DNA of 6,271 nucleotides, from NCBI GenBank assembly GCA_900547035.1, contig URFM01000094.1:1-6271 (forward strand), in the 5' to 3' direction. Shown in pieces: positions 1 through 6,242 of the stretch. Within the stretch, counting starts at the first letter, position 1, and each line of letters opens with the position of its first letter. Position numbers and translations under genes: made by a program. This stretch comes from an uncultured Clostridium sp. GTDB lineage: Bacteria > Bacillota > Clostridia > Lachnospirales > Lachnospiraceae. The notes under the pieces are model-generated. The model had not been told where the DNA came from. It searched no databases and worked only from the letters and a program-made list of their open reading frames with translations.

Positions 1-24
1 AAAAGCATACCCACAAGGGGCACT

Positions 25-38
25 TTGCTTATAAGCAA
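25..38. repeat. 14-bp perfect palindrome near left edge
   Basis: TTGCTTATAAGCAA reads identically on both strands. It overlaps a second inverted repeat, TAAGC-AA-GCTTA, at 32-43. With no loop the 14-mer would be a poor RNA hairpin, so a protein-binding site or a relic of an upstream element is more likely than a terminator. The sequence to its left (1-24) has no recognisable coding content. No partner copy is visible elsewhere in the window. Function unknown. Confidence 0.4.
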
Positions 39-138
39 GCTTAACGCCTGTTTTTACCCCCATTTTCCCGCCGTCCTGAACTGTTGCTATTTATTATTGT
101 AACCATCCAAGATAAATAAATCAATTTCATAGATTTTA

Positions 139-147
139 TGGTATAAT
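139..147 (+). promoter_or_regulatory. Extended -10 promoter upstream of the LysR gene
   Basis: TGGTATAAT gives a consensus TATAAT at 142-147 with the extended -10 dinucleotide TG at 139-140. The hexamer 17 bp upstream (119-124, AATCAA) is a poor -35, which fits a promoter that relies on the extended -10. The sequence around it is strongly AT-rich. Transcription would start around 154-156, inside two direct ATAATTC copies (153-159 and 163-169) spaced 10 bp apart. LysR-type regulators often repress their own promoter, so these repeats could be an autoregulatory site, but that is inference. This is the only convincing promoter ahead of the whole plus-strand gene string. Confidence 0.55.
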
Positions 148-214
148 TGAAAATAATTCATAATAATTCGGGACACCGTCCTGATATTACAATAAGGAGA
201 AGGAGGATAAAGCC

Positions 215-1147
215 ATGGAATTTCGCCAGCTGAAAACCTTTGTGACGGCGGCTCAGATGGAAAGCTTTTCACGGGCGGCCCAGGAGCTGGGTTATTCCCA
301 GTCGGCGGTGACGGTCCAGATTCGGCTTTTGGAGGAAGAACTGGGAGTGAAGCTGTTCGACCGGCTGGGAAAGCGGATTTCCCTTACGGCCCAGGGAAGG
401 CGTTTTTTGAAGCAGAGTTTGCAGATTTTAAAGGAAGTGAACCAGGCGAAGGAGACGGCCTCCCAGGAGGGGGAGATGGACAACCCCCTGCACATCGGCA
501 CGCTGGAATCGCTCTGCTCGGCTAAGCTTCCGGAAGTCCTTTCCTATTTTCGGACCCATCACCCCAAGGTATCCATCAAAATTACCACAGCAACACCGGC
601 AAGGCTCTATGAGATGCTGGACCAGAACCTGCTGGATTTGATTTATCTGTTGGACCGATCCAGGTCCAATCCGGAATGGGAGAAGGTGATGGAGAAGCGG
701 GAACCCATTGTGTTTGTAACGCCGCCGGACTGGTGGGGGGAACGACCTTTGCAGGTAAAAATAGAGGAACTGACAGACAAGCCCTTTTTTCTCACGGAGA
801 AGAACGAAAACTACCGGAGGGAACTGGACGCTTTTCTGGAAGCTCATAATCTGCAGCTGACGCCTGCGGTGGAAATCAGCAACACGGATTTTATCATCCG
901 GCAGCTGAAGGAGAGCGGAGGAATCTCCTGCCTCCCATTTTTTGCGGTGGAAGAGAGCCTTCGGAAGGGGGAGTTGACGGTACTGGAGGTGGAGGGAATG
1001 AAGATGGAGATGGTCCGGCAGATTTTCTATCATAAGAGCAAGTGGAAGACCAGGGAGATGGAGGAATTTATCCGGAGGGTGAGGGGAAATATGGAAGAAA
1101 ACAGGGAGAAAGGGGGAGAAAGCTGTGGAAATTTCATTAAACCGTGA
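215..1147 (+). CDS. LysR-type transcriptional regulator
   Basis: This encodes a 310-residue cytoplasmic DNA-binding regulator of the LysR family, at the family's normal length (about 290-320). Residues 1-60 are the winged helix-turn-helix: the start MEFRQLKTFV, the SFSRAAQELGYSQSAVT recognition region at 17-33, and the ELGVKLFDR wing at 42-50. A linker helix follows, and from about residue 87 an alpha/beta effector-binding domain opens with LHIGTLES. The start is set by AGAAGGAGG at 198-206, eight bases before ATG. The protein probably senses a small metabolite and controls the genes downstream; the ligand cannot be told from sequence. It is unusual in being the first gene of the same-strand string rather than divergent from its target. 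Its last 23 bases overlap the MocR gene, so the two were probably translationally coupled. No damage is visible. Confidence 0.93.
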   Translation: MEFRQLKTFVTAAQMESFSRAAQELGYSQSAVTVQIRLLEEELGVKLFDRLGKRISLTAQGRRFLKQSLQILKEVNQAKETASQEGEMDNPLHIGTLESLCSAKLPEVLSYFRTHHPKVSIKITTATPARLYEMLDQNLLDLIYLLDRSRSNPEWEKVMEKREPIVFVTPPDWWGERPLQVKIEELTDKPFFLTEKNENYRRELDAFLEAHNLQLTPAVEISNTDFIIRQLKESGGISCLPFFAVEESLRKGELTVLEVEGMKMEMVRQIFYHKSKWKTREMEEFIRRVRGNMEENREKGGESCGNFIKP

Positions 1148-2413
1148 CAGCACTACCCCGCTTTACCAGCAGTTGAGAAACCAGATTCGGGACCAAATCA
1201 TTTCGGGAGAACTTACGGACGGATTTAAGCTGCCTTCGGAGCGGCAGTTGGTAGAGCGGCTGGAAATTCACCGCAATACGGTAAAAAAAGCTTACGAACA
1301 GCTGATGGAAGAGGGATTAATTTATAGCAGCGCAAAATCTCCCAGGGGATATTTTGTACGGGGCAGCAGAGCCGATGCGGCTGCAAAGGACGCTCAAAAT
1401 GAGAGATTCGGAATGAGAAGGGCTTTCTCTTCTCTGGATAAAAATTTCAACTATCAATTCCTGGGGATGCAGAATACCTTTCAGCGGTTTTACAATTCCT
1501 CCTACCTTTCAGAAGCTATCCCCTTTGCGGGGGTCCTGGCCAATGAGGAAGCCCTTCCCATGGAATATCTGAGGGAAATTTTGAGGGAAATGGCCCAGGA
1601 ATCTCTACGTCCCCACAGAGCAGATCCAGCCATCAGTGAGACCTATGAGGCTTTAAGCAATATTGCGTTTATGTATTTGAAAGAGGGAGATTACGCGGTA
1701 GTGGAGGAGCCGGCTGTCCCGGCGGTGGTGAATATTTTCCTTCATGCCGGCGCTCAGGTGCTTCTGGTGCCGATGGAACGGGACGGCATGAAAATAGAGG
1801 TGCTGGAGAGCCTGGTAGAACGCTACCATCCCAAGCTGATTTATACCCTTCCCAATTTCCACAATCCCACGGGAGCGGTGATGAGTCTGATGAAACGCCG
1901 GCAGCTGTTAAAATGCGCCTACTCCCGGAACATCCCCGTGGTGGAGGACGATTCTCTCAGGGATTTCAACTACGATGGGATTCGGCTGCCCAGTTTGTAT
2001 TCCATGGACCGGAAAACGTCATCAAAACATACCGGAGGATTATCAATAAGGACCAGCTGTTTTTAGGCAGCATGAGCCAGTATATGTGGGCCCGGTTTTA
2101 TGAAAAAGGGTATTATGACAAACACAGGGTATTCCTTGCAGACTTTTACCGAAAAAAGAGGGACCGAATGGTACAGGCTCTCTCAAAAATCCCGGGCCTG
2201 GTTTTTGAAATCCCTGCCGGTGGCCTGGTCTGCTGGGTACGTCTTCCGGAAGGGATGAATGACCGCCAGGTAACGGCCGCCTCGGAGCGGAAGGGGCTGC
2301 TTTTAATGCCGGGAAATACGTTTTTTGCCGAAGGGAGCAGGGGAGAATCCTATCTGAGGATTTCATTTTCCAGCGCTTCCGATGAGCAGATTGACGAGGG
2401 CGCCGGGATTCTA
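1125..2413 (+). pseudogene. MocR-type (GntR/aminotransferase) regulator, broken by internal deletion
   Basis: The intact ancestor was a PdxR/MocR-like regulator: an N-terminal GntR winged helix (residues 5-76, with TPLYQQLRNQI and LPSERQLVERL) joined to a fold-type I aminotransferase domain. The start is GTG 1125, six bases after GGGGGAG and inside the end of the LysR gene. The frame keeps PNFHNPTG (243-250) and EDDSLRDFNY (274-283), where the cofactor-ring aspartate sits, then goes off-family after residue 295 and stops at 2066. The C-terminal part continues in another frame from GPENVIK at 2006 to GAGIL at 2413 and includes the carboxylate-binding arginine region (YLRIS). The stretch between them, which in the family holds the Schiff-base lysine (S-K-x-L-x-P), is in neither frame. 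Adding about 30 missing residues restores roughly 460, the family length. A 313-residue product with an intact DNA-binding domain could still be made, but it cannot be a normal PLP-dependent regulator. Confidence 0.88.
2006..2016 (+). other. Probable deletion scar (short direct-repeat junction) in the MocR gene
   Basis: GGACCGGAAAA is read in two ways. In the upstream frame it continues LYSM as D-R-K; in the downstream frame it begins GPEN, where family similarity resumes. This is what remains when two identical short repeats recombine and the intervening DNA is lost with one copy. The downstream frame is shifted by +2, which requires a lost length of 3n+1 bases; about 25-35 residues (75-105 bp) fits the family. 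The second copy is inferred, since it is no longer present. Confidence 0.6.
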
Positions 2414-3261
2414 ACTTTGAGGGCGGCCGCGGCATCTCCAACGCTGTCTATCTGGCCATCGCAGCCTTGATTTTCGGACAGATGTCCGTGTTAAAGAGTC
2501 AGGGCGCGGGAGTAAAAGGCATTATCCTGTTTTATTCCGTTATGACGGTAGGACTGGGACTCATTGATATTGTCCTTTTAAGAAAGATTGACGACAATTA
2601 AAAGAGCGACAGCAGTGAAAAAGTAAACCTGAAAATGCTGACAAAACCTCTGCGTATGCCGGCAGTCTGGCTGATGATCGGCATTATTTTCGCCACCCTG
2701 ACCATCAGCACCGGATATTATTATATTTCCCCCTATGTGACGGAGGTGTTCGGCGTCAGCGCTCTCCTTGGAGCGGTGCTGTCCTCCTCTTCCCAGTATA
2801 TCCGCCCCTTTGCCTCATTTGGAGCCGGCGTCCTGGGAGACCGCATCAATAATTCAAAGGTGATGCTCATCGGCCAGATTGGGCTGACCATTGCTTTGAT
2901 TATCCTGCTGGTTACACCCGCGAGCCTGGGAATCATTCCGATTCTGATTGCCTGTTTAATGATTTTCTTCTGTATGTATATGTGCATTGCCATGCATTTT
3001 GCCATCATGGATGAGGAGTATTTTCCGCCGGAGTGCGTGGGAACCGCCATCGGATTAATCTGTGCCATCGGTTATCTGCCTGAGGCCACTTCCCCCTTTG
3101 TGGCAGGAGTGATTCTGGACCGATTCCCCGGTGTGGCCGGATACCGGCTGTACTTTGTGTACCTGTTCGTGGTTACCATCATCGGTTTGCTGCTGACGCT
3201 CATCTGGCTGCGGCGGACAAAGGCCAGGAGGGCGGAAATCCTTAAGGGACTGAAAAAATAG
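2413..3261 (+). pseudogene. Major facilitator superfamily transporter, 5'-truncated and interrupted by a stop
   Basis: The reading frame beginning NFEGGRGISNAVYL at 2413 encodes two membrane helices (TM5, TM6), then meets TAA at 2599-2601 directly after LLRKIDDN. The same frame continues through KSDSSEKVNLK to ATG 2635 and on for 208 more codons. Those codons hold six further helices, TM7-TM12, ending RRTKARRAEILKGLKK. The order of two helices, a charged central loop and six helices matches the C-terminal two thirds of a 12-helix transporter. The EGGRG block is typical of the TM4-TM5 edge, so TM1-TM4 and the start codon, about 140 residues, are gone. The frame enters directly from the end of the MocR gene. 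ATG 2635 has no Shine-Dalgarno, so independent translation of the half-transporter is doubtful. It was probably an inner-membrane solute transporter of the same operon; the substrate is unknown. Confidence 0.85.
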
Positions 3262-3287
3262 TGTTTGGGAAAGGGGGTGCGGCGTCT

Positions 3288-4085
3288 ATGTGGAAACGCC
3301 TATCTGATTTGACGAAACGTTACTGGTCGTTTTTTATCTGTGTGCTGCTGTGTTCAGCGGCGGCGGAATGCATCGGTCCAATTAGGATTTCCTTTGGGAA
3401 ACTGACCATTACCTTTCTGCCGCTTCTGTACGCCATGATTTTCATGCTGATTCTTTACCTGGCAAAGCCGGTCCGCGGCGTGGGAAAGGCTTTCGTGCCG
3501 GCAGCCAACCAGATGCTTTCTATGGGTGTGGTATTTGCAATGGCAAAGCTTGGTATATCAGGGGGCGCTTCCATTGAGCAGATGATCAGTGCTAGCCCTA
3601 TCCTGATCCTGCAGAATATCGGAAACATTGGCACGGTTCTGGTGGCTCTGCCGGTGGCCCTTCTTCTGGGAATGGGCCGGGAGGCGGTGGGTATGACCCA
3701 TGCGCTGAGCCGTGAACCTAACGTAGCCCTGATTGCCGACAAGTATGGAAGCGAGTCAGAGGAATTCCGGGGAGTGATGGTCTGCTATATTGTAGGGACT
3801 GTTTTTGGCAGCATTTTTATGAGTATTGTTCCGCCTGTGTTTATTGCCCTGGGGCTTTTCAGCCCGGAGGCGGCGGCTATGGCGGTGGGATGCGGCAGCT
3901 CCTCTATGATGGCCTCCGGGCTGGCGGGAGTGATTGAGGCGGCCCCTGGAGCAAATGTGGATGTACTGACAGCATTTGCAACCATCAGCAACGTGATTTC
4001 ATCCTCCGTCAGCGTGTATCTGGGGATTTTCATCACACTGCCATTAAGCAACCTGATTTACAAAGCTGTCAGGAAGGGGAAATAG
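3288..4085 (+). CDS. DUF3100-like multi-spanning membrane protein
   Basis: From ATG 3288 this is a 265-residue, strongly hydrophobic protein with about seven membrane segments (near 12-30, 40-59, 71-90, 103-128, 157-178, 180-200 and 218-250). Conserved-looking blocks are NIGNIGTVLVALPVALLLGM (110-129), GREAVGMTHALSREPN (130-145) and the small-residue stretch GCGSSSMMASGLAG (191-204), which could line a substrate path. I recognise the GREAxG...REPN pattern as that of DUF3100 proteins, which have no established function. AAAGGGGGTG at 3270-3279 precedes ATG 3288 well. The alternative GTG at 3261 overlaps the transporter's TAG but has no ribosome site and adds a non-hydrophobic MFGKGGAAS. It was presumably cotranscribed with the broken genes before it and is followed after 3 bases by a second membrane gene, so the two probably work together. 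The reading frame is intact. Confidence 0.75.
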   Translation: MWKRLSDLTKRYWSFFICVLLCSAAAECIGPIRISFGKLTITFLPLLYAMIFMLILYLAKPVRGVGKAFVPAANQMLSMGVVFAMAKLGISGGASIEQMISASPILILQNIGNIGTVLVALPVALLLGMGREAVGMTHALSREPNVALIADKYGSESEEFRGVMVCYIVGTVFGSIFMSIVPPVFIALGLFSPEAAAMAVGCGSSSMMASGLAGVIEAAPGANVDVLTAFATISNVISSSVSVYLGIFITLPLSNLIYKAVRKGK

Positions 4086-4088
4086 GCC

Positions 4089-4541
4089 ATGACAAAAGCG
4101 GAAAAAATAAAAAATCTTTGGAAAGAATGGATGCTCGCCCTGGCGGCCGTTGCGGCTCTTACCATGGTCTGTAATCTGATTGGGTACGGAGGAAATCTGG
4201 CGGAATCGATTCCTGGTATGGTCATTCTGTGCTTTATCAGCCTTTTGGGGCTGACCGCCAAAGAACTTTTGCCTACCAGCCTGCCTGCGGTGACCTACAT
4301 CGGCGTGATCGGGATGCTGGCGGCCATGCCGGCCTCTCCCATTGCGGAGCCGATTATTTACTGGACGGATAAAATTGATGTGATGGCCTCCATTACGCCC
4401 ATTCTGGCTTTCGCCGGCGTTCTGCTGGGAAAAGACTGGAAAGCCTTTCTTCAGATTGGCTGGAAAGGCGTTCTGGTATCGGTCCTGACCATTTTTGGCA
4501 CATTCTTTGTGTCCGGCTTGATTGCCCAGATGATGTTATAG
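4089..4541 (+). CDS. Small integral membrane protein, probable partner of the DUF3100-like protein
   Basis: This 150-residue protein begins with a basic stretch (MTKAEKIKNLWKEW), which by the positive-inside rule places the N-terminus in the cytoplasm. Four or five membrane segments follow, near residues 14-33, 39-56, 63-82, 97-113 and 121-148. The loop GLTAKELLPTSLPAVTYIG (54-72) is polar and proline-containing within a hydrophobic protein and could be a functional re-entrant element. The start ATG 4089 is preceded by AGGAAGGGG at 4071-4079 and lies three bases after the upstream stop, so expression is surely linked to the DUF3100-like gene. I do not recognise a named family with certainty. 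The pairing of a larger and a smaller membrane subunit resembles known two-gene transporters such as MadL/MadM or LrgA/LrgB in organisation only. It ends cleanly, eight bases before a hairpin. Confidence 0.75.
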   Translation: MTKAEKIKNLWKEWMLALAAVAALTMVCNLIGYGGNLAESIPGMVILCFISLLGLTAKELLPTSLPAVTYIGVIGMLAAMPASPIAEPIIYWTDKIDVMASITPILAFAGVLLGKDWKAFLQIGWKGVLVSVLTIFGTFFVSGLIAQMML

Positions 4542-4566
4542 AAAAAAAGCTGTCCGCGCAGACGGC
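4542..4566 (-). terminator. Hairpin with T-tract on the minus strand; possible intrinsic terminator
   Basis: GCTGTC (4549-4554), loop CGCGCA, GACGGC (4561-4566) form a six-pair stem with one G-T wobble. On the minus strand the stem is followed by seven T (complement of 4542-4548), the classic intrinsic terminator form for transcripts leaving the recombinase gene. On the plus strand, right after the membrane operon, there are A bases before the stem but no T run after it. In an ordinary bidirectional terminator the A-tract is mirrored by a T-tract, so the plus-strand half may have been cut off by insertion of the element. Confidence 0.6.
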
Positions 4567-4567
4567 C
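4566..4567. other. Candidate left junction between host DNA and the recombinase-bearing element
   Basis: Host-like sequence ends with the right arm of the 4549-4566 hairpin, and the expected T-tract is replaced by CGGGGGTCGTAAG. The recombinase stop lies only about 55 bases further on; in TnpX/TndX-type elements the recombinase gene usually sits at one end of the element. The exact position could be a few bases either way. No matching core repeat can be seen because the other end is outside the window. Confidence 0.35.
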
Positions 4568-4601
4568 GGGGGTCGTAAGAAAGTAATATCGTGTTTTCGC
4601 A

Positions 4602-4631
4602 GGAACGGCATGGCTTCGGTCATGCCGTTTC
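4602..4631. terminator. Stable UUCG-capped hairpin spanning the recombinase stop codon
   Basis: GGAACGGCATGGC (4602-4614) pairs with GGTCATGCCGTTTC (4619-4631 region) to give a 13-pair stem with two G-T wobbles. On the plus strand it is closed by a C(TTCG)G tetraloop, an exceptionally stable cap. Downstream on the plus strand is a pyrimidine-rich run, TTTCCTCTTT, so it may end transcripts from the membrane operon and stop them running antisense into the recombinase gene. The recombinase TGA (complement of 4620-4622) lies inside the loop-proximal part. The minus-strand RNA would carry a CGAA loop instead. Termination is inferred from structure alone. Confidence 0.5.
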
Positions 4632-6242
4632 CTCTTTCATCAGTTCATTCAGTGGGATAAAGCCCACAAGGTCATAGGAAATGCGGATGTTCTGCCGCCG
4701 TTTGCCGCTGCTCTTGTCAGGGGCTTCAATGTAAATCGCCTTGACAAGCTCACGCAGGGCGTAGGGGGTAAGCTCCTGTAAATCCTCGTATTTGTGTACC
4801 CGTTGGATAAACTGTTCCAAATTCTCAATCTGTCGTTCTTGTACTTCGATCTCCTGCTGTAAGCTTTGGATTTCCACTTTGAGCTGCGTCTGCTCGTCCT
4901 CGTAAGTCCTGCTCATCATGGAAAACCGTTCATCCGTAATACGCCCAGCCACATTGTCCTCATAGATACGGATAAACAGGCGGTCAAGTTCCGTCAATCG
5001 CTTTTCGGCCTGTGCCAGACGCTTTCTGTGTCCACGGATTGCTTCCTCGCTGGACAGGCGGAGCTTTTGCTCCATGACCTCCCGGAAGTGCTTCTCATAC
5101 CGTGTCACATAGAAAATGACCGCTTTCATATGCATCCAGACCAAATCTTCCAGAACAACCGCCCGGATGAAGTGAGCCGAACAGCTTCCCGTGTTGCTTC
5201 GGTAATTGGCGCATACAAAATGATCCTGCCGCTTCTCAAAGTAGTTGGTAGTGCAGTACCGCATTTTCGCTCCGCAGTCGGCACAGTAAACCATGCCGGA
5301 GAACAGACTGCTCTTGCCTGTTTTCGTCCTGCGGTGACGCTGCTGCCGGATCTCCTGCACCTTGTCAAAGACTTCCTGCTCGATGATCGCTGGATGGGTG
5401 TCGTAGAAAACCGCCTGATTCTCAAGGGGTGTTTCCCGCTGCTTTTTGTCCCAGATCGAATTGGTGTAGGTCTTGAAATTGACCGTACAGCCTGTGTATT
5501 CCCGCCGTTCCAGGATGTGGACAACGGTGTTGGTATTCCAATGGTACGGATCAGCGGTTTCCGGGCTTGGAGTCTTGATGCCGATCTGCCGCTTATATGC
5601 GGTGGGATTCAGTACCTTTTCCTCCTGCAAGAGCTTGGCGATTTGCATCGGTCCCCGGCCCTCCATGCACAGCTTGAATATACGCCTCACTACCATTGCT
5701 GCCGCTTCATCCACGATCCATTTTGTTTTGTCCTCCGGGTCTTTACGATAACCGAACGGAACATTGGTTGTCAGCGGTACACCACGCTCGCCCTTTGCTT
5801 TCTGCACAGCCCGGATTTTGCGGCTGGTGTCCTTGGCGAAAAACTCGTTAAACCAGTTTTTGATACCGGCAATATCGCTGTCTGTGCTGTTGGGGTCAAT
5901 GGTGTCAAAGTGGTCGTTGATGGCGATATACCGCACATTGTACTTCGGGAAAGTGAAGTTGATATAAAGCCCGGTCAGCGAAGAATTTCGTCCCAGTCTG
6001 GATAGGTCTTTGGTGATACAGACTGCCACCCGTCCCGCTTCGATCTCCGCAAGCATGGCTTGGAAGCCGGGGCGGTCATAGTTGGTACCGCTGTACCCAT
6101 CGTCCACGAAAAAGGTCGGGTTAGGAAAGCGATTTTCTTTAGCGTACTGGAGCAGGATCATTTTTTGATTCTGTATGGAGTTCGATTCATCCTCTTTGCC
6201 GCCGTTTTTATTCATATCTGTTATCCAGCAAATTACCTTCAA
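4620..6242 (-). CDS. Large serine recombinase (TnpX/TndX-like), lacking the usual N-terminal catalytic serine block
   Basis: This is a site-specific DNA recombinase of a mobile element, 540 residues as read from TTG 6242 (531 from ATG 6215). Resolvase-domain features present are ESNSIQNQK (19-27), DDGYSGTNYDRPGF (47-60) and the arginine motif KDLSRLGRN (78-86). The recombinase domain spans about 160-300 (VPFGYRKDP, then VHILERREYTG). A zinc ribbon follows with C320, C323, C344 and C354. A coiled coil runs over roughly 398-482, with a DUF4368-like end (LTPYALRELVKAIYIEAP, 491-508). Family members begin with a strand ending YxRxS about 10-14 residues before SNSI; here that place reads VICWITDMNKNGG, with no R-x-S and only a Thr. 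The frame stays open to the right edge (6243-6271, codons for YFDGKVEKK), so the true start may lie outside. The missing block, however, should be inside the window. Excision or integration activity is therefore doubtful, though the DNA-binding parts are whole. Confidence 0.88.
   Translation of the reverse strand: MKVICWITDMNKNGGKEDESNSIQNQKMILLQYAKENRFPNPTFFVDDGYSGTNYDRPGFQAMLAEIEAGRVAVCITKDLSRLGRNSSLTGLYINFTFPKYNVRYIAINDHFDTIDPNSTDSDIAGIKNWFNEFFAKDTSRKIRAVQKAKGERGVPLTTNVPFGYRKDPEDKTKWIVDEAAAMVVRRIFKLCMEGRGPMQIAKLLQEEKVLNPTAYKRQIGIKTPSPETADPYHWNTNTVVHILERREYTGCTVNFKTYTNSIWDKKQRETPLENQAVFYDTHPAIIEQEVFDKVQEIRQQRHRRTKTGKSSLFSGMVYCADCGAKMRYCTTNYFEKRQDHFVCANYRSNTGSCSAHFIRAVVLEDLVWMHMKAVIFYVTRYEKHFREVMEQKLRLSSEEAIRGHRKRLAQAEKRLTELDRLFIRIYEDNVAGRITDERFSMMSRTYEDEQTQLKVEIQSLQQEIEVQERQIENLEQFIQRVHKYEDLQELTPYALRELVKAIYIEAPDKSSGKRRQNIRISYDLVGFIPLNELMKEETA

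Noticed and set aside
171..181. GGAC-ACC-GTCC inverted repeat in the LysR leader
   Set aside because: Only four pairs with a three-base loop; too weak to call a regulatory hairpin.
71..184. Direct repeat CCGTCCTGA at 71-79 and 176-184
   Set aside because: Nine bases in a short intergenic stretch with no further copies and no clear relation to the promoter; it could be chance.
428..1153. 241-codon minus-strand frame
   Set aside because: It is antisense to the well-supported LysR gene, and its His/Leu/Pro-rich composition is typical of a shadow frame.
2423..2430. NotI site GCGGCCGC beside the MocR-transporter junction
   Set aside because: This suggested a cloning join, but the site is within the transporter's natural Gly-Gly-Arg-Gly codons, ten bases past the junction, and no vector sequence is present.
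3261..3287. GTG 3261 as the start of the DUF3100-like protein
   Set aside because: It has no Shine-Dalgarno and lies on the transporter's stop codon. ATG 3288 has AAAGGGGGTG at good distance and begins directly before the first helix.
4393..4623. Minus-strand frame whose ATG overlaps the recombinase TGA as ATGA
   Set aside because: The ATGA overlap looks like translational coupling, but the frame runs through the terminator hairpin and then antisense into the 150-residue membrane gene. The sequence is not protein-like.
4866..6005. 379-codon open frame on the plus strand
   Set aside because: It is fully antisense to the recombinase, has no ribosome site and no recognisable domain. It is a product of codon bias on the opposite strand.
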